64,000 nucleotides of DNA from Apostichopus japonicus (lineage: Eukaryota; Echinodermata; Holothuroidea; Aspidochirotida; Stichopodidae): contig NC_092563.1 in the NCBI RefSeq assembly GCF_037975245.1, positions 21,606,960 through 21,670,959 of the forward strand, written 5' to 3'. Position 1 is the stretch's first letter. Each line of letters starts with the position of its first letter. The translations under genes were made by a program, and so were the position numbers. This document shows positions 51,832-62,691 of this stretch, piece after piece. The notes below the pieces were generated by a model that worked only from the letters and a program-made list of their open reading frames with translations, did not search any database and was not told the DNA's origin.

Positions 51832-53083
51832 TTAATCTGTTAGTATTAGAAATATTCTAGGAATGTCTTTAGCCTAAAACTCTGTCCTGTTAGGTTAATT
51901 TATCGATGGAAAGTTGGTAGCGGAATGTAATTCACAATTTTTAATCTATATTCGCTATTCACTTTTCTTACTTAGTAATAATAGGAAACACGTTTAAACT
52001 GAATAGAAGAATGGAACTGAGATTTACCTGTTTGTTAGGCTTGATCTGTTTTGTAGTAAATCATAAGCAATAACAACTAATGAATGGCATTGACTTAGTG
52101 TATAGTTGTTGTGGTGGTTATAGGAAGTGGTTTGACTATATAAAGAAAGATAAGAATATGATAAGATTATGAAAAAAAAACATTAAAAGATAAAAATCAG
52201 AAAACAAAATAGCAGTAAATTTAGCCTATTAACTGAACTATACACACAAAAAGAACACAGCCTTTAAATCAATAGGTTGCTTGATATAAATGTGTACTTT
52301 TGTATTCTATTGACATATGACCTGTTGTTAATATACACCCACATATTGGTTGATATATGATTTGAGTTATTTGCAACATAGGCAATTAATATTAGACTGC
52401 CAGAAAGTTATCTGGTTTAGTTCCTTGTGTGGACATACAGTAAGTGTACATTACAAGGACTCAGTAGTGAAGTGGACCTTCTATGGCCTAGGCAAGACAT
52501 GCAGTCCAGCTACTTCTGTAGTTATGATTGACCTTGGGGCTTGTGGTCATACATGAATCACTGAAATTTCCTGTACCTGCCCAACTAAATCAGGGATCTG
52601 AATGGAAAATCATCAAGGATCATAGTATCTGATGACATTGTGTTCAAAAGCTCAGCACTTATATGACAGTCAAAGAAGTTTGAATTAACACACTGACTGA
52701 AGAGGTCATTTGTGGATGGTTAAATTGCCTTTTCAAATATGTAATTTAAGTTGTACAGTACGGAGACCCTTGGAATATAGGCATCAACTGGCAGTATATT
52801 GCACAATGTACTTCTGCCGTAATTCATCTCAAAATGGCCTGAGTTTTGGGACAGAGCCAAAATACACACACAAGGTCTCTGCGTGGTAGGCATTTTTTTT
52901 TATTAATCTACGGTAAAGGAAGTGCAATAAATAGCTGGCAATGTGACAAACATAAGTATTGATTGTGAAGGAGGCATTTTGAGATTTGCTAGATATACTG
53001 GCAGGTTTCACCACTGGAATAGAGGCCTCTGTATGGTTCAGACAGACTTAGTAACTTGTAAGGTGCTACCGGGAGCATCTTAA

Positions 53084-53327
53084 AGGTATGCTGTATTGGC
53101 CCCAAATATGCTAGATATTCAAATATGGTCACCTTTGGTCAAAGTTCTTAAACTGTGTTTATTACACCCTTGGAGGAAATTTCCTCACTGTGACATTCAG
53201 TCATTTGTGTGTTCCTTAAAAAATGTCTGAGAACAATTTGGAGAGTAAAGACCTCCAGGAAAGTATATTTTGAAAACTTTTTAGCAATTATAGGGTGATA
53301 TATTTTTGTGGCCTATACTGACTACCT
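53084..53327. mobile_element. MITE, AGGT-TIR family
   Basis: TTAA at 53080 and 53328 flanks AGGTATGCTGTATTGGCCCC and, on the opposite strand, AGGTAGTCAGTATAGGCCAC. It is about 244 bp long and has no coding frame. Confidence 0.75.
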
Positions 53328-53583
53328 TTAATAGTATATAATGCTACTGTAAATTTACTTTTTTAGCTTCAAAAGAGACACTTATTGTAAGCATGACCAG
53401 TACAATTCTCTAGGAACAATAATCTAGGTTGCATGTTGCATTGATCAAACTGACAACTATTTAAGTAGTAGCTGTTATAAATCAGGGTTCTCTTCAAGTT
53501 GCGTCTATATGTACAACAAAGTGGTAAAATTTCTTGTTGCACAAATTTGTACACTTAAATCATCCAAAATGAGTGTTATCAGC

Positions 53584-54381
53584 CATGGGTGGTGATCCGT
53601 ACTTCCGAGTGGGGGGGATATGACCTTGTTGACTATCTAAGCTTATAGCGCCACCATAGGTTGGCGCGAAGCGTACAAGAAAATTTGGGGATTTACAAAC
53701 CCTCTAGATGGCCGGAAACGGCACTTCCCAAGGTTTGTAAGCGACATACAGTATACCCAACTTTAAAATAGGGATATCATGTCCGAAATATCTCATAATC
53801 AGGATCCAAAATACTGTTTTTTTTATTTCGGGTGTTATTTTGGGTGTTAATTGCCCCTGTCAATCTTGTTTCAGGCGCTACGTTAGAATGTTCGAGAGCT
53901 CTTTTATATTATTCCATGAAGAAAATGGCCTAATGCAGGCTATTATAGGCCTATGCACATGCAATACACAATTACACATACTGTAGTTACATTCCTAGGT
54001 ACCGATTGCTAGGGCATCCAGGTGAAACATGTATTAAGCATTACCCTGGTAACATGAGATTCTCAGCTGTTCGAGGGAACATGTACGTGTGTAGGCCTAT
54101 GTACTATAGGGCCTATATGAATACTATGAGGGTGCATATATGTACTATATCAATACTGTGATTAAGATAAAGACGGTTTATTTGATAAGATCGCACTGCG
54201 TTTATGGTAGGCGAGAAATGAAGCTTAAAAAAGAGCTGTACATTCACGATGATGCATAAATGTAGGCATGAAAATATTCTTATCCCTGGCATTTGGTGGG
54301 GGGATATGGTGTATTACATCCCCTCCACCCTTTTCATGGGGAGGCCATATCCCCCCTTCCCCCCCCAGGATCGCCCCCATG
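53584..54381. mobile_element. non-autonomous hAT-like element with an 8-bp target duplication
   Basis: The 8-mer TTATCAGC is present immediately on both sides (53576-53583 and 54382-54389). The ends are inverted: left CATGGGTGGTGATCC, right (reverse complement) CATGGGGGCGATCC. Both continue into G-rich stretches and GGGGATATG. The element is 798 bp long with no transposase frame. An 8-bp duplication with short imperfect inverted repeats is typical of hAT-type elements. Its segment 53630-53735 is an inverted relative of sequences inside the element at 55694-57579. Confidence 0.75.
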
Positions 54382-54389
54382 TTATCAGC

Positions 54390-55693
54390 TATGAAGATCA
54401 ATGACTCATAGCTCTGGTGTATGTAAAACCTGTGGAGTAGACTTATACACACTGCAATTTAATATAGTGTATAAGTCCCCTAAACTGACATGATTTGGAA
54501 TGATTTACTCAAGCAAATCTAAAATAACTCTAAATTTGCCAACTTCTTGTCCATTTGCAAATTTCAACAAATTTTCTGAAAGATACTTTCTCTTATCTCA
54601 TCAAATCTGTTTCAAGGAAATTGATAGCTACAATTAACGGTCGATCACTCCTCAACCTACCTTGAATAGTCCTCAATCATGACAGCACTGTTACAGCAAG
54701 AACAATTTAAAAGGTTTCAATTTTCTGGAGATTTTGACCTTTCATCAAGTTTATACTTTTATAATAGGCCTAGCCTATGTGGATATTATGTTCAGTGAAA
54801 GAACTGACTTGAGGTTGGCATCAAAATTTGTGTAGGGCTAATACACGTTAGGATTATTGCTCGGTATGCATATTGTTCCACTACTCCTATGACTTATGAA
54901 ATATGAGGTTAGTAACTTTCGTAAAATTCATGGAATAGAGTATAGGCCTACTTGATATAGTCTGACTGCTGCCTGTGTTCTTTACGTGAGCGTCACATGG
55001 GAAAGGATTTCAAATGGGGAATACTAAAACAAAATTTACCAAAATTGTCATGATTTGCATTTCACTTCCTAACCTTACTTACACCTAACTTAGGTGTACC
55101 CCCTAAATTACGTTTTGCTTATCTTAGGAGAAGTAGCCTACAGCCATAAAGGCTAGTCCTACATATAATTAATACAGGTTAAATAGGGTTTTTCTGATAA
55201 CCTAAACTTACAATACTAAATATAACTTCTTTACTAACCTAACGTTAGACCTACAGGCTACAGTAGCATGAGAGGAGAGAAAAGAAAACACATATGCAAT
55301 AAAACATTCTGTTTCTGTAGAAATTCAAATATGACGTTCATAACAGGGACATACTTTGATTTAAAACTCCGTAAACGGTTGAAAGATTAAGCCAGATTAA
55401 TATGAACTTGACACATCAAAACAAAATACATTTTCCTTGCCGACCGCCGACCGTGGATGTTCGTCGCTATTTAAACTTGTCGTCTGCTGTCGTCTGCTGG
55501 GCAGATGGATTAGATAAAGGAGGGGAGGGTTGTTTGTGATAGCATATTTCAACGTGCCCACGTTTCACTCTTTCCGATTTTTCAGACGTGGTTAAATTTA
55601 TCTACAGTTTCGGCTTGCGGATGTTCGGAAAATTGTTCCTGAGGGGTGGAGTGGTGCAGGCACGTACCCACGGGGAGTGGGGGGGGACATACC
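54390..55693. other. no gene recognised
   Basis: Unique sequence. A short GC-richer patch with CCGACCGCCGACC and a repeated GTCGTCTGCT lies near 55440-55500. It could be a promoter-like island, but no gene is attached to it. Confidence 0.4.
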
Positions 55694-57579
55694 CAGGTGC
55701 GTATCCAGGGGGGGGGCGTTGGGGGCGCGCGCCCCCCGGGTAAGAAAAAGAGGAGAGAAAAAAAAGAGAAGAAAAAGGAAAAAAAGAGGGGGAAAAAGAG
55801 GAGGAGGAGAGGAAGGAAGGGAAAAGAAAAAGAAGAAAGAGAGAAAAAGGGAGAAAAGGAGGGAGTTAAAGAAAAAAATCGCCAAGGGAAGAGAAAGGGG
55901 AACAGTGCCATAATTACAGCGCTGATCCCTATTATATACACATGGCCGGGTAGCCAGTGACGGATCGAGGATTTCGGAAGGGTCGTGCGCCTCACCCTAC
56001 ACTAACTCCATTTTTGACGTTTCCATTTTTCCTCTCTCACTAACGTATCTATATATATATACATACTATATATGGTCTATCATAACGCGTGTGTAAGTAT
56101 GGACGCCTTAACAATTGTGCTATGAAACCAACTGTGGCTGGTCTCGAACTCGACCGAGTCGTTGGGGAACATGACGCATTTCGGGAAGGGGCGAACGCCC
56201 CCCCCCCACCCGAGTATATATTTTTTTTTGATATCGCTAGTAATTTCAAAATAGAAAATGCTTAGATGCAACTCAGAAGGCATGGAAAGTGTCATTTCCA
56301 GCGATCTGGGAGGCATTTTCGGCAAAAATTTTCTTGTACGCTTCGCGCCAATTCGTGGTGGCGCTACGCTTAGATAGTTTGCCTACAGGGTTCGCCCGTC
56401 CCTTGGCAAATTATTCGCTACGCGCCGCCTGTTCGAACATGTAAAACAAACAGCAGATATGACATCATATCAGTGAGAATGAAAATGGCGGTTCCAGGTT
56501 GAACTGCCTCAAAACTGTCGATGTATGTAGTCATAGGAACCAAATTTGATTTTCGGGGGCTGTAACGACTTGCCCGAAAAATTTAACCTACATTTTTCGC
56601 GCGCTCCGCGCGCGTTCAACATGTTAAGGTCAATATCATATAAGCAAGCATCGGTTATTATCGCATGCCATCGTGTACCGTACGGTCCGTGGAAATTGCG
56701 CAGGAACCGCGGGATGCTAACGTAAACAACGAAATGTATTATGTAGATGTAGTAAAAGCATGAAGGTCAAATTATGTCAAATTCTCTTTTACATTAGTAA
56801 TGGCGAATAAGTCGGCCAAGCTTATAGAACTTTATTTTAATTATCAAGGAGATTCATTTCCTTTAGCCACATCATTGCAATTTATTTTTCTTTCAGTAGC
56901 CCCCCCCCCCCCCCGCACCCTTCGCCTATGTGTGTTGTGTTCGTTTTCGGAAATATCTGCTATTTTTTCATTTCCTTCAACCAAGTTTATATTAGCCATT
57001 ATAACAAGGTTTAATATTTGTACACCAATAAATTATTTTCGAAAATTACCTGACCAACATTCTTCATCATACTTCCCACTTCTGGTGTAATTTTGACCGG
57101 TCTGTTAGGGTTGAATTAGGTTTTTCTATATTGGTTGTCCATAGATGACATTTTTTGCAACATTATGGGTATGTTTTGGAGTGAATTTATTCACGAGAAA
57201 TGTAAATTTTCAAATTCGGATCGAATAATGGGATGAAAACCTTAAAAAGTGGGGCTGTCGGGTATTGTTGGCCGCGACTTAGAATCACCTACGAAAGCAA
57301 TGATCCACAGGACATGCGATGAGGTCGAACATGATGTGTAACTGGTGAAAATCTTTAAAAAGGTTATGGATGGGGAAAAAACTATTGGGAAATAATTGCT
57401 TCTCAGGCAAAAGTGTACATCTGCTTGGTCATTTTCAAGCCCGAGAAGTGCCATTTCCGGTGATCTAGGGGGTATCAAAACCAGAAATTTTCTTGTACGC
57501 TGCGCGCCAACCGATGGTGGCGCTCCGCTTAGATAGTAATTCGCGCCCCCCGGGTTAGAAAATCCTGGATACGCGCCTG
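55694..57579. mobile_element. CAGG-ended DNA transposon remnant, about 1.9 kb
   Basis: The left end CAGGTGCGTATCCAGG and the reverse complement of the right end, CAGGCGCGTATCCAGG, match at 15 of 16 positions. Both lead into GGGGGCGCGC/CCCCGGGT-type sequence and AGAAAA. ATACC flanks both ends (55689-55693 and 57580-57584), a possible 5-bp target duplication. Inside are a homopurine tract, two diverged copies of a TTTTCTTGTACGC...GGTGGCGCT block (near 56325 and 57490), and possibly a nested element end at 55962 (CAGTGACGGATCGAGG). No transposase frame is visible. The CAGG ends recall hAT elements, but the flank length does not fit that assignment. Confidence 0.6.
55741..55868. repeat. homopurine (A/G) tract
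   Basis: About 125 bases are nearly pure A and G, with only isolated T. This creates long lysine/glutamate-rich frames on the plus strand and Phe/Leu/Ser-rich frames on the minus strand that are not genes. Mirror-like purine tracts of this kind can form triplex DNA. Confidence 0.9.
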
Positions 57580-59124
57580 ATACCCTAGTTCTAGCTAAGT
57601 TAAAAAACGTACGGTTGTATACACGGACAAAACTCCTATCCCATTAAACCAATAAACAACCAAAACTACCGCCCAATTTGACCAGTTTTAAGACCTACAA
57701 TAAACTATAATTGTTTTATTTAAAAAAATTAATTTCCCTATTGTCACTTACAATTTGACAGTTTGTGATCAATCAATAACATTCCATTTGAATTTAGAAA
57801 ATGACTAGTGTTTTAAAAAAGAAACAGAAAAAAATGGAATACAAATGTAGCCGGGATAAAAAGATGTAAAAGATTGCATCATTTGGCATCTAAGCCCCTC
57901 AGATAAGCAAAAATATCTCAAAGGATTATTTTGACTGCAGGCCTGGTCTGGTGGGTTGTATTCTTCGATCCTGTAATATCTTGGGTTTTGGGCCTAAAAT
58001 TTGCAAAACGTTGATGAAACTGGAACGAACAAGCCAGGCAAGTTAACAAGCTTGTTCCTACCGGTAGATGGCGCTCGCTCATCAAAAAATTCTCAAGTTC
58101 TCCGGTTCAGGTAAGTTGTGGAATTACCTCTTTCACAACCGGGGAAAGTTAGAACAATTTCATCGGTGCAACTTACAGTCATCCGGGTTTGACACTTCAG
58201 AGATTCCGAACAGGTTTAAGATTGGGAAGGGGTGGGACTGGAGTCAGTTCAATCGTCAGTCATCATGTCCCTTCCCCCTCCCCACCCATTGGTATCTGGG
58301 TCGTATACTTGAATACGCTCTAGGAACAGAACTGGGACTGGAAAGGGCAAAATTCCAAAGTTCCCTTGACTTATAAATTGAGGGATGGAACTTTTATGGC
58401 AGAGCCAGAGGCGAATGAATGGTTTTATGAAGGAGGGCCCGGTGTAGCGCTGCGGCCGTTAAAAGCGACTGCCATGAAGGTGGTCCCAATGAAAAAGAAC
58501 AAGCTTAGAGCATACATTAGATCTATAATTAGCTCTAAAAGCAAGGTTGTGCTAATAATTACCCTTGCTCGTTTGTGTGAAATTGAAAAAGGGGAGCACA
58601 CCCGTGGCAATGGTCCAAATTATTCCCCAATTGAATGTAAACAATCCCCAACTGAATCATTATCCCCGAACGACGATTAGAGTGGTGGAAAAGACCCCCC
58701 CCCCCTGTTCGCACAGCCCACGGTGTTAATATATAAACACTATGAAAGACAACATCTTTCTAGACTACTTTGTCAGAGCACTTTGCGTACAAACTATCTG
58801 GTGTCCAAAACAGAGATGTATCAATCAAATCAAAAGTGCGCCATCAGTTCCAGAGTTATACTGCTGTACAGGGCGATTTTTTTTGTTTTGATTTTGGGAC
58901 AAGCGCCCTCGATAAAAAAAAAACAACGTGCATTACTAAGATGACCACTTGCATGATCAATGAGACACAAACATGCATAATTAAGCACCAAAATCATCCA
59001 ACGAGAATGAAACTCAAATAAATTTGAGTAAAACTTTCAATATGAAACAGTGTCCTGATGTATATATGTAAATGATACAAACAGGTAACAAAGTGTAATT
59101 CATTCACACAGAGGTTAAATAATC
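57580..59124. other. no gene firmly recognised
   Basis: Contains an ATG-led stretch at 58068 (MALAHQKILKFSGS) ending at a good plus-strand donor, CAG|GTAAGT, near 58111, and another open frame at 58366-58680. Neither encodes a domain I know. Confidence 0.35.
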
Positions 59125-59410
59125 AAAGTGGCTATTCTTACGACTGTTTGTAAGAATAATTTCCGACTACGCATGCGCAGTTGTTATTTTTATGACAGGA
59201 GTACTATTTTTTACGACCAGGAGTAACAATAATTTCCGGTTAGGGTTAGTGTTAGGGTTAGGATTGGGGTTTAGGGTTAAAGTTAGGTTTAGGATTACCC
59301 CTACTACATGCGCAGTTGCCTTATTTACTTTACTGCGCTTGAATTCGCCTTATGTCGTAAGAATACTTTATAAATAATTGTTACGACTAGTCATAAGAAT
59401 AGCCACGGCC
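59125..59410. mobile_element. MITE with telomere-like core and 10-bp flanking duplication
   Basis: The 10-mer TTAAATAATC flanks both sides (59115-59124 and 59411-59420). Inverted ends are GTGGCTATTCTTACGACT on the left and, read on the opposite strand at the right, GTGGCTATTCTTATGACT. The element is 286 bp. Target duplications of 9-10 bp are typical of Mutator-like elements. Inside, CATGCGCAGTTG occurs twice in direct orientation (near 59171 and 59309), flanking the TTAGGG-like stretch. Confidence 0.75.
59238..59297 (+). repeat. interstitial telomere-like (TTAGGG)n stretch
   Basis: Degenerate GGTTAG/TTAGGG/TTTAGG units over about 60 bp, wholly inside the MITE at 59125-59410. Confidence 0.8.
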
Positions 59411-59420
59411 TTAAATAATC

Positions 59421-60477
59421 GCTGTCATGTCACCACATGTACCCACCATTTAATATGGTGTCTTTATAAAAGCACCATTAGACAACTAAAACTGTATTCA
59501 ACAGTTATTCTACAACCAAGGCGCTGCATATTCATTTACGGTTTTATGGTACTTTTACGTCCACCAAGAAGAGTGAATGCTAAGGAGTAGTGCACAGGGT
59601 AAATATCATTAAAATTCCTGTTATTTTAACCACCCAAAAAAATGTAAAAATAGCACAATTAGGGTGCCACAATAATACTACTTCAAATTTCACCGTTAAT
59701 TTCCGGATATTTCTTAATTAACAGTGTAGGCAATAGACTATAGATCTGTTTTCTTCTATGTCAATTCTGTAAGTAATATTTGTTTACGGTGAGAATTATT
59801 GAAACACTGTCAACGTAAAAGCCAGTACAATCTCGCAAATAATTTAAGAAGTAAGAAAGGAATGAAAACAAAAGGATACATAAAGTAAACAACGGCAGAA
59901 GAATCAATTAGCTCATATATATTTATATATTTCACCTCTGTCAGCTGTATAACAAATTTCGAAATGTGCTGAAATTCTTTGCATAAGTAATAACAAGACG
60001 TTAAATACCATATATCACTGAATGCAATATTTAATGACATGAAAATGTAAAAACCGACATCAGACCAATCATCTATATTTGGATGTTGAGTAATTTATTA
60101 CATATCATGCATCATTTGTTTTTGAGTGATGTTTTCTCATGGGTAATCCCAGACCCTATCCCGCCCCCCCCCTCCCCCCTCCATAAACAACCCACTGAGA
60201 ATATTTCAACATCTTGTAACTCATACAGCTGCTGCTGCATTTTGCGTAGGGTAGTTTGTCAGTGTAAAGCAAGTCACTAACTGCATAACTCTGCGGGCGG
60301 AAGAGATGTAAGCCCCATGGTTATTTATTACAACAATTAAATAACTTTCAGTTAAAGAATTTTGGTGCAAATGGGGTGGTGCAAAGTAACGTAAAACGTG
60401 TCCATGTATATTGTCAGTTATTAGGCCACTGAGAAGGGACCATGTAGACTGTGGCGAAATCAGTATCTATATCTATA

Positions 60478-60573
<96 letters not shown>

Positions 60574-61470
60574 ATCAGGCCTGGCAAGAGAGAGATTGTG
60601 ACAATAGGGGGCTGAGGGCTCGAAAAAGGTTAGGGTGGCCGGAAACTTTAATATGGGATATATGGAGAGTGCAAAAAGGTGGCCTGGTGGCGCCCCGACG
60701 CCTCTGTGGTCATGTTGTTCTTACGAGAACTTGAATGCGTCATGAAAGCCAACGTGTCACAGGAATTAAGGATTTCTGGAGTGCCGGGTATATACTGATC
60801 GCCGTCCTGTGGGATTTTTGAAGGTGCTCAGATGCCAAATGCTGGCACTTGTGTAGCTTTTTAAGCACATACACAAGTACTAGATTTGCTAACAATTTTT
60901 TTAGTGAAATATATTACGTACCTGGTAAAAGTTATTAGTTTGTTTCAAAGAGATTTTACAAGGGACCGATTGAGAGCCGTAAGTAATGTTTCTCGCTTGC
61001 GTAACTGATGCATTATTATAGTCTGTATGAGTTTGGCATAGGCTAGGCCCAATTTATGTTGAACATATTTTAGGAATGTCGGGATTTTAGATGAAAATAG
61101 TGCTGGGTGGGATTCACGATTTTTAAGACAGTGTTGGGCTGTAATTCTTAGTGCTGGGCGGGGCCGCCCAGTGCCGCCCAGTACATCCCTGAAGTTATCA
61201 CTGCTTTAGCACAGGGAAGACGTGGACTGCCAGATTATTGGATCGAAACCGGCCCGGGTGGGTCCACCGCTTGGTACAAAACGCCGTCACAGTGAGATAC
61301 CGACGTCCATGGGAAGAGTTATATATAGTGTACAATATATCGTGGAAGTAGAAACATGTAGATAACGAAACTGAAGTCCTCGGTATATCAGTTTGGCTAC
61401 TTTCAAGTTGTTATCTCGCCCAATACATTTCAGCAGCCATATAGACTGACTTGTGCAACGAAAGATGACG
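59421..61470. other. intergenic / SDR 3' flank, no gene recognised
   Basis: Includes a (TA)n block (60470-60571). Near 61100-61170 there is a small cluster of GTGCTGGG and GCCGCCCAGT units. The SDR 3' UTR should begin at its upper end. Confidence 0.45.
60470..60571. repeat. (TA)n microsatellite
   Basis: About 100 bp of pure AT dinucleotide, introduced by a short CTATAT run. Confidence 0.95.
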
Positions 61471-61591
61471 TCACATGAAGGTGGTAAAGGGAAGTCCCCC
61501 AGCAGCAACAATACACTGGCCATTAATATAAGAAGCATCGTCAGATAACAGGAAAGCAACTATGGACGCGACCTCCTCTGGTTCCCCAAAT
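61471..61591 (-). CDS. short-chain dehydrogenase/reductase, last exon
   Basis: The minus strand reads [32 protein letters not shown] and LPFTTFM, then TGA at 61473-61471. This is the classical C-terminal end of SDR enzymes: (R)FGxPEEVA, FLxSDxASYxxGQ and the closing GG. The exon is entered in phase 2 (acceptor CTGTAACATAG, exon top 61591). The split Arg codon (CG|A) is completed from the exon at 62618-62691. SDRs are NAD(P)-dependent oxidoreductases; the substrate cannot be told from this fragment. The family's final V-D/T-GG pattern appears here as VAAGG. Confidence 0.9.
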
Positions 61592-62167
61592 CTATGTTAC
61601 AGAATTAAAACAGATGAAAATATTTTTTTAATATAAACAAGCTTTTTAAAAGAACTGATGAGAATCCATTTTACAGCATACCTTGAATCAACCTTTTGTC
61701 TTTCCGTTTAGCAGTTAATTAGTTCATTAAGTATTGCTTTTCCAGATATGATAGAAATTCATAATTTATTAGTCGCTAATGTTTGACTTTGACTCACATG
61801 GTTTGTTATTCTACTCACATGGTGTGTTATTCTACTCACTTGACGTAACACGGTCATGATCGCCTGGTTCATATAGTCTTGATGTAAGGGGACAGCGGTT
61901 GAGCGTATAGATCAAGTTGTTTGGCTTACACACTCATGCTCTATCTTGGATGACATATTTTTTTAAATTTAATTATATGTATATTATACTGTCACACTTA
62001 AAAGCATTTTCCAAGCCAGGCCTGATATGTGACAATCTAATTAAACATCCGTCTTGCTGGAAAAGAAATTTGAAGAACCAGCACAAACAGTAATATAAGT
62101 TTGAAAAGTTTCAGTGCGATGTGTTTATCACGGATCGATATAAGCTTTTCCCATTTCTGTCTTATAG
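61592..62167. other. SDR intron, 3' part
   Basis: Unremarkable AT-rich intron sequence between the last SDR exon and the pentamer array. Confidence 0.7.
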
Positions 62168-62600
62168 TATGATGTGATGTGATGTGATATGGCATGGCAT
62201 GGCATGGCATGGCATGGCATGACATGATATGATATGATATCGTATGGTATGGTATGGTATGGCATGGCATGGCATGGCATGGCATGGCATGGCATGGTAT
62301 GGTATGGTATGGCATGGCATGGCATGGCATGGCATGGCATGGCATGGCATGGCATGGCATGGCATGGCATGACATGACATGATATGATATGATATCGTAT
62401 GGTATGGTATGGTATGGTATGGTATGGTATGGTATGGTATGGTATGGTATGGTATGGCATGGCATGGTATGGTATGGTATGGCATGGTATGGCATGGTAT
62501 GGAATGATATGACAGGACATGACATGATATGATATGACATGATATGATATGATATGATATGATATGATATGATATGACATGATATGATATGACAGGACAT
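62168..62600. repeat. GRYAT pentamer array (GGCAT/GGTAT/GATAT/GACAT)
   Basis: More than 80 head-to-tail 5-bp units differ almost only at positions 2 (G/A) and 3 (C/T). The variants are grouped in homogeneous blocks. The rare unit CGTAT occurs at 62241 and 62396, 155 bp (31 units) apart, each preceded by GATAT units and followed by GGTAT units. The array ends about 17 bp inside the intron from the SDR donor at 62617. It creates long His/Met/Tyr/Ser-rich frames that are not genes. Confidence 0.95.
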
Positions 62601-62617
62601 GATCCCCTGCAACTCAC

Positions 62618-62691
62618 CGTCCTGTCAGATCGTCAGTGAAGCTCATCCCCGCAAGTTTTTCGTACGATTTCATCTGGACATCAGTTAGCCC
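62618..62691 (-). CDS. short-chain dehydrogenase/reductase, internal exon
   Basis: A 74-bp exon between the acceptor TCTCGTTGTAG (exon top 62691, phase 0) and the donor CG|GTGAGT (exon end 62618, phase 2). It reads GLTDVQMKSYEKLAGMSFTD, then DLTG and the first two bases of Arg. This corresponds to the variable substrate-loop region after the PGPIKTPF segment and just before FGEPEEVA. Phases agree with both neighbouring exons. The loop sequence is too divergent to name the substrate. Confidence 0.85.

Larger units (their letters stand above)
48554..53575. other. no gene recognised
   Basis: AT-rich sequence with short (GT)n near 48875, (CA)n near 51370 and poly-C near 50295, plus two MITEs of the AGGT-TIR family listed separately. 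Confidence 0.45.

Noticed and set aside
55582-55995. Lys/Glu-rich and Phe/Leu/Ser-rich frames of up to 137 residues
   Set aside because: They are produced by the homopurine tract in the CAGG-ended element.
62037-62617. Long His/Met/Tyr/Ser-rich frames on the minus strand
   Set aside because: They are translations of the GRYAT pentamer array in three frames, not protein genes.
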